In this document: positions 58,638-64,000 of the stretch, piece by piece
Layout of the letters: the number at the start of each line of letters is the position of its first letter
Numbering within the stretch: the stretch's first letter is position 1
DNA from: Nostocoides sp. F2B08
GTDB lineage: Bacteria > Actinomycetota > Actinomycetes > Actinomycetales > Dermatophilaceae
Reading direction: 5' to 3'
Length of the DNA stretch: 64,000 nt
NCBI RefSeq assembly: GCF_009184895.1
Contig: NZ_WESE01000002.1
Location: 434,001 to 498,000 of the forward strand
The notes under the pieces: model-generated
Told to the model about the DNA's origin: nothing
The model's input: the letters and a program-made list of their open reading frames with translations, nothing else
The model's database searches: none
Translations under genes and position numbers: made by a program

Positions 58638-59084
58638 ATGACCGAGCAGCGCATCGCCTCCGCCACCCGTGACGTCGCCGCCGACGCGGCGACGATCTTC
58701 GAGCTCATCGCCGACCCGAGCCGTCAGCCCGAGTGGGACGGCATGGACAACCTCGTCGCGGCGGCGCCGGGGCAGCGGGTGCGGGCCGTGGGCGATGTGT
58801 TCGTCATGACGATCCATCTCGGCACCGACCGCAACAACCGGATCGTCGAGTTCGAGGAGGGCCGCCGCATCGCCTGGAAGCCGTCCGAGCCGGGCAAGCC
58901 CGAGGCCGGGCACCTGTGGCGATGGGAGCTCGAGCCGGTGAGCGAGACGGTGACCCGGGTGACGCACACCTACGACTGGAGCGGGCTCACCGACGAGAAC
59001 CGGATGGGCCGGGCGAGGCGGACGACGTCGGAGCGGCTGATGGGCTCGATCGACCGGCTCGCCGAGATCGCCGAACGGGGCTGA
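58638..59084 (+). CDS. SRPBCC (START-like) family protein
   Basis: 148 aa, helix-grip fold: TEQRIASATRDVAADAATIFELIADPSRQPEWDGM, then FVMTIHLGTDRNNRIVEFEEGRRIAWKPSE, and VTHTYDWSGLTDENR. Members bind lipids or polyketide-like ligands. The ATG at 58638 follows GGGCAG, a weak RBS. It lies between LacI and the terminator hairpin before mmsA. Confidence 0.82.
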   Translation: MTEQRIASATRDVAADAATIFELIADPSRQPEWDGMDNLVAAAPGQRVRAVGDVFVMTIHLGTDRNNRIVEFEEGRRIAWKPSEPGKPEAGHLWRWELEPVSETVTRVTHTYDWSGLTDENRMGRARRTTSERLMGSIDRLAEIAERG

Positions 59085-59139
59085 GGGCCGGCCGGGGCCC
59101 TCCCATGCCCGCGCGGCACGGCTGCACCACGCAAGTGCA

Positions 59140-59172
59140 TCGTTGACCACGGGACCTAACCGTGGTCAACGA
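59140..59172. terminator. 12-bp-arm hairpin between convergent genes
   Basis: TCGTTGACCACG (59140-59151) and CGTGGTCAACGA (59161-59172) pair perfectly with a 9-base loop. It lies between the convergent SRPBCC and mmsA genes, about 55 bp from one and 70 bp from the other stop. Confidence 0.55.
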
Positions 59173-59242
59173 CGCGTTTCCCGGTTGGGGAGAGAAAGGG
59201 AAGTGGCGGCCGAACCCCGAGCGGGGTCGTCATGCCGACGGA

Positions 59243-60745
59243 CTACTGGTTCTGGGGGAAGCCGAGGTTGAGGCCGCCGTGGCTGGGGTCGAGCCAACGG
59301 GAGGTGACGACCTTGCCGCGGGTGTAGAAGTGCACGCCCTCCATGCCGTGGGCGTGGGTGTCGCCGAAGAGGCTGTTCTTCCAGCCGCCGAAGGAGAAGT
59401 AGGCCATCGGGACCGGGATCGGCACGTTGATGCCGACCATGCCGACCTCGACCTCGTTCTGGAAGCGCCGGGCCGCCCCGCCGTCGTTGGTGAAGATCGC
59501 GGTGCCGTTGCCGTAGGGGTTCGTGTTGATCAGCTCCAGGCCCTCGTCATAGGAGTCGACGCGGATCACGGACAGCACCGGCCCGAAGATCTCGTCGTCG
59601 TAGACCGACATCCCCGGCTTGACGTTGTCGAACAGCGTCGGCTTGAGGAAGAATCCGTCGCCGTCCGCCTCGACGTCACCCTCGCGGCCGTCCACGACGA
59701 GGGTCGCGCCGTCCTCGACGCCGGAGTCCAGGTAGGACGTGACCTTGTCGCGGTGCTGCGCCGTCACGAGCGGGCCCATGTCGCAGCCGCGGGTGCCGTC
59801 ACCGGTGACGAGCTTGCCCATCCGGTCGGTGATCTTGGCGATGAGGTCGTCGGCCACCGGCTCGACGGCGACGAGTGCCGAGATCGCCATGCACCGCTCG
59901 CCCGCGGAGCCGAAGCCGGCGTTGACCGCGGCGTCGGCGGCGAGGTCGAGGTCGGCGTCGGGGAGGACGAGCATGTGGTTCTTCGCACCACCGAGCGCCT
60001 GGACGCGCTTGCCGTTCGCGGTGCCGGTCTCGTAGACGTACTTGGCGATCGGCGTCGAACCGACGAAGGAGATCGCGCGCACGTCGGGGTGGGTCAGCAG
60101 GGCGTCGACGGCCTCCTTGTCACCGTGGACGACGTTGAGCACACCGTCGGGCAGGCCGGCCTCCTTCCACAGCTGCGCGACCGCGTTGACCGCCGACGGG
60201 TCCTTCTCCGACGGCTTGATGATGACCGAGTTGCCGCACGCGATGGCGATCGGCACGAACCACAGCGGCACCATCGCCGGGAAGTTGAAGGGGCTGATGA
60301 TGCCGACGACCCCGAGCGGCTGGCGGATCGAGTAGACGTCGACCTTGGTCGAGACATTCTCGGAGAAGCTGCCCTTGAGCAGGTGCGGGATGCCGCAGGC
60401 GAACTCGGCCACCTCGAGGCCGCGGGTCACCTCGCCTTCGGCGTCGGAGAGGACCTTGCCGTGCTCGGCCGTGATGAGCGCGGCGATGTCCTTCTTCTTG
60501 GCGTTGAGCAGCTCGCGGAAGGCAAAGAGCACCTGGGCGCGGGCGGTCAACGTCGAGCGCTGCCACGTCGAGTCGAAGGCGGCCTTGGCGATGGCGACGG
60601 CCTCCCCGACGACCTCCGTCGAGGCGAGGTCGAGGTCGCCGGTGTGCTCGCCGGTCGCCGGGTTGTAGACCGGGCTGGTCCGCTCGGCGGTGCCCTCCCA
60701 CGGGGCGCCGTTGATCAGGTGGGTGATGCGGGTGGGGGTGCTCAT
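59243..60745 (-). CDS. mmsA: CoA-acylating methylmalonate-semialdehyde dehydrogenase
   Basis: 500 aa. The catalytic Cys is in SAGERCMAISA (Cys285), the NAD site in NFPAMVPLWFVPIAIACGN, and SVDVYSIRQPLGVVGIISPFNFP-like residues fit the MmsA/IolA branch, not ordinary ALDH. It converts malonate or methylmalonate semialdehyde and CoA to acetyl- or propionyl-CoA, the last step of inositol breakdown. The ATG at 60745 follows GGAG. A TGTCCTGACA operator lies 51 bp upstream. Confidence 0.93.
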   Translation of the reverse strand: MSTPTRITHLINGAPWEGTAERTSPVYNPATGEHTGDLDLASTEVVGEAVAIAKAAFDSTWQRSTLTARAQVLFAFRELLNAKKKDIAALITAEHGKVLSDAEGEVTRGLEVAEFACGIPHLLKGSFSENVSTKVDVYSIRQPLGVVGIISPFNFPAMVPLWFVPIAIACGNSVIIKPSEKDPSAVNAVAQLWKEAGLPDGVLNVVHGDKEAVDALLTHPDVRAISFVGSTPIAKYVYETGTANGKRVQALGGAKNHMLVLPDADLDLAADAAVNAGFGSAGERCMAISALVAVEPVADDLIAKITDRMGKLVTGDGTRGCDMGPLVTAQHRDKVTSYLDSGVEDGATLVVDGREGDVEADGDGFFLKPTLFDNVKPGMSVYDDEIFGPVLSVIRVDSYDEGLELINTNPYGNGTAIFTNDGGAARRFQNEVEVGMVGINVPIPVPMAYFSFGGWKNSLFGDTHAHGMEGVHFYTRGKVVTSRWLDPSHGGLNLGFPQNQ

Positions 60746-60795
60746 TGCTGCTCCGTTGCTCACGTGGTCACACGCGGATGGTGAGGGTTTGCTAG

Positions 60796-60809
60796 TTTGT
60801 CCTGACAAA
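60796..60809. promoter_or_regulatory. Inositol-regulator operator, copy 2
   Basis: TTTGTCCTGACAAA is a perfect 6-bp-arm palindrome in the gap before mmsA. It shares TGTCCTGACA with the site at 55535 and gives mmsA its own control point. Confidence 0.65.
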
Positions 60810-60828
60810 TGTAGCAGGTCGGGCTGGA

Positions 60829-61836
60829 TCAGGCGAGACCCGGGATCTCGTCCAGGCGGACGGGCCGTCCCTCGCTGCGGGAGAGCTCGCACGCCTCGGC
60901 GACCCGGAACGCCTCGAGCCCATCGGTGATTGTGCACGGCGTGACGATCTCGCCGCGCACCAGGCTCACGAAGGCGGCCAGCTCCGCGACATAGGCGGGT
61001 CGGAACCGGTCCATGAACGTCGTATGCGGTGGTCCCGCCGGGAACTCCACGCCCGGCTCCGCGCTGCGGAAGGCATACGAGTCGTCGAGCCCCACGGCGA
61101 GCGAGGCCTCCGACCCGTGCACCTCCACCCGGACATCCTGGCCACCGCCGTTGTAGCGGGCCGCGCTGACGAGGGCAACCGTGTCGTCGTCGAGGGTGAG
61201 GACGGCCGCGCCGGTCGAGACGTCGCCGACCTTGGCGAAGAACGGCGCGCCCTTCGTGCCGCCGGTCGCGTAGACGGTCTCGACCTCGCGCCCGGTGACG
61301 AACCGGATCGCGTCGAAGTCGTGCACCGAGCAGTCGCGGAAGATGCCGCCGGACGTCGCGATGAACGCCTCCGCCGGCGACGTGACGTCGTGGGTCGTGC
61401 ACCGCAGCTGGTGGATCTCGCCGAGCTCCCCCGCCTGCACGGCCTCGCGCGCCCGCAGATAGCCGGAGTCGAACCGGCGCTGGAAGCCGATGTGCACCGG
61501 CACGCCCGACTCCTGCTCGAGCCGGGCCAGCTCGCCGGTCTCGGCGAGCGTGGCGGCGACCGGCTTCTCGCAGAACGTCGGCACCCCCTCGGCGATCCCG
61601 CGCCGCAGCAGCCTGGCATGGGTCGGCGTGCCCGTGGCGATGACGAACCCGTCCAGGCCCGAGGCGAACAGCTCGTCGAGCGACGTCACGTGTTCGGCGC
61701 CGAGCTGGGCCGCCACCCGGGCGGCGGCCTCGGGGACGGCGTCGGTGAGGACGAGCTCCGGGGCGTCGGGGAGGCTGAGGATGGTGGCGGCGTGGAAGGC
61801 GCCGATCCGGCCGGTGCCGGCGAGGCCGATGCGCAT
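60829..61836 (-). CDS. iolG: Inositol 2-dehydrogenase (Gfo/Idh/MocA)
   Basis: 335 aa. LAGTGRIGAFHAATILS binds NAD, CEKPVAA is the loop with the catalytic Lys, and GGIFRDCSVHDFDAIRFVTG carries Asp and His. It oxidises myo-inositol to 2-keto-myo-inositol. It is 83 bp upstream of mmsA on the same strand and about 80 bp downstream of iolB; the order iolC - Cgl0159 - iolB - iolG - mmsA is consistent with one leftward gene cluster with an internal promoter. Confidence 0.9.
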   Translation of the reverse strand: MRIGLAGTGRIGAFHAATILSLPDAPELVLTDAVPEAAARVAAQLGAEHVTSLDELFASGLDGFVIATGTPTHARLLRRGIAEGVPTFCEKPVAATLAETGELARLEQESGVPVHIGFQRRFDSGYLRAREAVQAGELGEIHQLRCTTHDVTSPAEAFIATSGGIFRDCSVHDFDAIRFVTGREVETVYATGGTKGAPFFAKVGDVSTGAAVLTLDDDTVALVSAARYNGGGQDVRVEVHGSEASLAVGLDDSYAFRSAEPGVEFPAGPPHTTFMDRFRPAYVAELAAFVSLVRGEIVTPCTITDGLEAFRVAEACELSRSEGRPVRLDEIPGLA

Positions 61837-61915
61837 GGTGTCGAGGCTCCTCGGGTTGCTGTCGTTCGGTATGCGGTGGTCGCGGTCCCGGTGATGTCTC
61901 TCGTCGGGCGTGGCG

Positions 61916-62821
61916 TCAGTCGGTGAGGCGCGGGTCGACCGGCAGTTCCGGCCACGACTCGCGCACCCAGCCGTGGGCGGGGTCGTCGCAGATCAGCCAG
62001 ACCCGTTCGGGGCCCGGGCCGGCCATGACGTTGAGGTAGTAGAGGTCGGCGTTCGGTGCGGCGATAGCCGGGCCGTGCCAGCCGTGCGGGACGAGGACGA
62101 CGTCGCCGGTGCGGACCTCGGCGAGGACGTCGATGGGCCGCTCGGCGGTGCCGTACACCCGCTGGTAGCCGACCGCGTCGACGCCTCGCTCGTCGGTCGA
62201 CCGCGTCTCGAAGTAGTAGATCTCCTCGAGCTCGGCCTCGACTCCCGGCCGCTCGGTGTCGTGTTTGTGAGGTGGCCAGGACGACCAGTTGCCGGCCGGG
62301 GTGATGACCTCGCAGGCGATGATCCGGCTCGCGTCGAGCACGCCGGGGACGCCGAAGTTGCGGACCTGCCGGGACGCGATCCCGGCTCCGCGCAGCTCGA
62401 CCGGCACGTCGTCGGCCGGCAGGTGGGTGACCGCCGGAGGCTCGTCCCCGGTCTCGTCGAGCGCCAGGGCGATCGCGACCCGGCTCGCCTCTGCGTCCCC
62501 ACCGGCTCCGGTGAGGGTGAGGGAGGAGGCGCGCGGCGCATACAGGATGTCGGTCGGTCCGGCGAACACGCTGGACCGGCCGGCCAACGCATACTCACCG
62601 TCGCCGGCGACGGCCACGGTGACAGGTCCTGAGAGCGGCACGACGACCGCCTCCCAGGACCCGAGGTCGCGCGTCACCGACTCGCCCGACGCGAGGGTCA
62701 GCGTCATCAGTCCGGTGTGCCGCCAGCCCGGCGTCCGCTCGTCGATGACGAGGTCGGCGCCGTCCTCGGCGCGCGACCCCGCCGGGTGGAACCAGGTCTC
62801 GTTGTCCGCTCCGCGGCTCAT
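61916..62821 (-). CDS. iolB: 5-deoxy-glucuronate isomerase
   Basis: 301 aa bicupin. Conserved parts are WSSWPPHKHDTE, EIYYFET and GDVVLVPHGWHGPA, with His and Glu metal ligands in the second cupin. It turns 5-deoxy-D-glucuronate into 2-deoxy-5-keto-D-gluconate in inositol catabolism. The ATG at 62821 is seven bases after the stop of the upstream gene, so it is co-translated. A GTATGCGGT 9-mer lies in the gap to iolG. Confidence 0.93.
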   Translation of the reverse strand: MSRGADNETWFHPAGSRAEDGADLVIDERTPGWRHTGLMTLTLASGESVTRDLGSWEAVVVPLSGPVTVAVAGDGEYALAGRSSVFAGPTDILYAPRASSLTLTGAGGDAEASRVAIALALDETGDEPPAVTHLPADDVPVELRGAGIASRQVRNFGVPGVLDASRIIACEVITPAGNWSSWPPHKHDTERPGVEAELEEIYYFETRSTDERGVDAVGYQRVYGTAERPIDVLAEVRTGDVVLVPHGWHGPAIAAPNADLYYLNVMAGPGPERVWLICDDPAHGWVRESWPELPVDPRLTD

Positions 62822-62828
62822 GGCGTGA

Positions 62829-63722
62829 TCACCTTCCGTGCACGAGGTCGGCGGCGACATCGACCGCTCGGGCGACGTCGCCGTCCTCGGGATAGAGCAG
62901 GGCGCGGCCGACGACGAGGCCGGCCGCCTGGGGCACGTCGAGCGCGCGGCCCCACGACGCGTAGGTCTCGGCCGGGTCGCCCGTCGGGTCGCCGCCGAGG
63001 AGGAGGGTCGGCAGCGTCGTTGCGTCGAGGACGCGGGGCATGTCGTCGACGACGGGGAGCTTGAGCCAGGTGTATGCGCTGGTCGCCCCGAGTCCGGAGG
63101 CGATCTGCATCGAGAGGATCACCGAGTCGGGGTCGAGCCGGTTGTGCACCCGGTCGGGAGCGCCGCGCTCGGTGATGAACGGCTCGACGAGGGCGACCAG
63201 CCCGCGCGCGGCGAGCTCGCTCACGGCGCGGCCGCTCGCCTCGAGCGTCGCGGCGGTGCCGGGGTCGTCGAAGCAGATCCGGGTGAGCATCTTGCCGCCG
63301 TCGAGCCCGGCGTCGGCGATCGCCTGGGCGTCCATCGCGGTGAAGCGGTCGTCGAGCTCGAAGGTGGCTCCCTGGAGCCCGCCGCGGTTCATCGTGCCGA
63401 AGACCGTCATGCCGTCGAGCAGGCCGAGCAGGAGGAGGTCGTCGAGGACGTCGGGGCCGGCGAGGACGCCGTCGACGCCGGGACGGGTGAGGGCGGTGGT
63501 GAGTCGCGCGAGCAGGTCGGTGCGCGAGGCCATGGCGAGCGGCTCGCCCCGGACGCCGAGTGCCCCGCGGGCCGGGTGGTCGGCGGCGATGAGGAGCAGG
63601 CCCCGGCCGTCGGACTGGCGCTGCTGGAGCGAGGGGCCGCGGGACCGGGTGCGCCAGCCGGCGGCTACGGCGGCGGGGTCGGTGCGGCGGGCTGCCGAGA
63701 GGCGAGCGGCGAGGTCACCCAT
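62829..63722 (-). CDS. Cgl0159 family (beta/alpha)8 aldolase-like protein
   Basis: 297 aa. The family is named after a Corynebacterium glutamicum gene that lies between iolC and iolB in its inositol cluster, the same order as here. Residues AADHPARGALGV, GVLAGPDVLDDLLLL, GGKMLTRI, LVEPFITERG and TAYTWLKLPV-like SAYTWLKLPVVDDM fit a class I aldolase barrel with Lys in GGKML and WLKLP. It may act as an IolJ-type aldolase on 2-deoxy-5-keto-gluconate phosphate. Its ATG overlaps the iolC end by 8 bp. Confidence 0.87.
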   Translation of the reverse strand: MGDLAARLSAARRTDPAAVAAGWRTRSRGPSLQQRQSDGRGLLLIAADHPARGALGVRGEPLAMASRTDLLARLTTALTRPGVDGVLAGPDVLDDLLLLGLLDGMTVFGTMNRGGLQGATFELDDRFTAMDAQAIADAGLDGGKMLTRICFDDPGTAATLEASGRAVSELAARGLVALVEPFITERGAPDRVHNRLDPDSVILSMQIASGLGATSAYTWLKLPVVDDMPRVLDATTLPTLLLGGDPTGDPAETYASWGRALDVPQAAGLVVGRALLYPEDGDVARAVDVAADLVHGR

Positions 63723-64000
63723 GACCGGCTCCGTCGCTCGCGGTGGTGGGAGTGGGCGAGCCGGCTGTCGACAGGGTCGGGGTGCCGGCCTGCAGCGCGA
63801 GCACCTCGTCCTCGGTCGGCATCGCGGTCGCGCACTCGCGGCGGGCGGCGACGTGGGCGCCGGCGGCGTTCGCGAAGTCGATGGTGCGGCGCAGGTCCCA
63901 GCCCTCGAGAAGGCCGTGGCAGATCGCCCCGCCGAAGGCGTCGCCGGCGCCGAGGCCGTTGAGGACGTCGACCCGGTAGGGCGGGCACTCGACCCGCTCA
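63715..64000 (-). CDS. iolC: 5-dehydro-2-deoxygluconokinase, 3' part (runs off the window)
   Basis: The leftward frame ending at TGA 63715-63717 reads ERVECPPYRVDVLNGLGAGD, then AFGGAICHGLLEGWDLR and RTIDFANAAGAHVAARREC, the C-terminal part of a PfkB kinase with the NGLGAGDAFGG anion hole. Position directly before Cgl0159 and iolB makes it IolC, which phosphorylates 2-deoxy-5-keto-D-gluconate. Only about 94 residues are inside the window; the start lies beyond 64000. It overlaps the next gene by 8 bp. Confidence 0.85.
   Translation of the reverse strand, partial: ERVECPPYRVDVLNGLGAGDAFGGAICHGLLEGWDLRRTIDFANAAGAHVAARRECATAMPTEDEVLALQAGTPTLSTAGSPTPTTASDGAGHG

Larger units (their letters stand above)
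1532..61877. repeat. Dispersed iterated 9-mer GTATGCGGT (22 copies)
   Basis: Plus-strand GTATGCGGT starts at 1871, 9467, 14242, 25458, 33108, 36265, 39610, 52943, 54441, 56980, 57520, 61022 and 61869. The complement ACCGCATAC starts at 1532, 2297, 11450, 20358, 25838, 31258, 32407, 51466 and 53908. About 50 sites share the core TATGCG. Copies lie in genes and in gaps, in both orientations. Fewer than one is expected by chance at this base composition (my rough estimate, about 70% GC). Confidence 0.8.

Noticed and set aside
59162-60784. 540-codon plus-strand frame opposite mmsA
   Set aside because: MmsA is unmistakable on the minus strand; this frame is a shadow.
1-64000. tRNA, rRNA, insertion sequence or integrase
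   Set aside because: Reading the gaps showed no cloverleaf-like sequence, no rRNA and no transposase or integrase signature. I did not run a covariance-model scan.

Overview
The window is chromosomal DNA of a high-GC Gram-positive actinobacterium. Codon third positions are almost all G or C, ribosome binding sites are of the AGGAGG type, GTG starts are common and many genes overlap by 4 bp (ATGA or GTGA). The repertoire (F420/NADP-type reductase, DUF2277, DUF5995, DUF6318 lipoprotein, Cgl0159-type inositol gene, DnaB intein, MATE gene near dnaB) points to Micrococcales, probably Intrasporangiaceae. That placement is inference. dnaB and a cluster of DnaA boxes suggest oriC may lie within some tens of kb, but no dnaA or dnaN is present here.

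Layout: 0-8 kb holds oxidoreductases, an ALDH7-type dehydrogenase, a rifampin ADP-ribosyltransferase translationally coupled to a serine hydrolase, a TetR regulator divergent from a DJ-1/PfpI - NADP reductase - bestrophin operon, and a tiny secreted protein. 8-30 kb is mostly single metabolic and membrane genes: P-type ATPase, RNA 2'-5' ligase-like protein, small membrane proteins, CAP protein, formate/nitrite transporter, a DUF480-methyltransferase fusion, an orphan phage-type baseplate spike, an ABC-2 exporter, HdeD, a secreted M28 peptidase, and an SDR/TetR pair with twin operators. 30-41 kb holds dnaB with an intein, DnaA boxes, a molybdopterin oxidoreductase, secreted/lipoprotein genes, and an endonuclease-like gene and a MATE exporter that are both bracketed by three copies of a hairpin element.

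41-64 kb is catabolic. It starts with gamma-glutamyltransferase, 5'-nucleotidase, TauE/SafE and lactate dehydrogenase. A tightly packed leftward operon follows (ribokinase, DeoC, GntR, nucleoside hydrolase, LacI) that fits nucleoside/ribose salvage. A PhyH dioxygenase and an MFS transporter come next. From 55 kb to the right edge there is a myo-inositol locus: SDR, two IolG-like dehydrogenases, LacI, MmsA, IolB, a Cgl0159 family protein and the 3' end of IolC. Two copies of the palindrome TGTCCTGACA stand in front of the SDR and mmsA and probably bind one repressor.

Two genome-scale signals stand out. The 9-mer GTATGCGGT (or its complement) occurs 22 times in 64 kb, on both strands, in genes and between them, and it forces rare codons in Ala-Tyr and Tyr-Ala pairs. 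Four reading frames are broken, and each would be repaired by adding exactly one base, which points to deletion errors in the assembly or to recent single-base losses.
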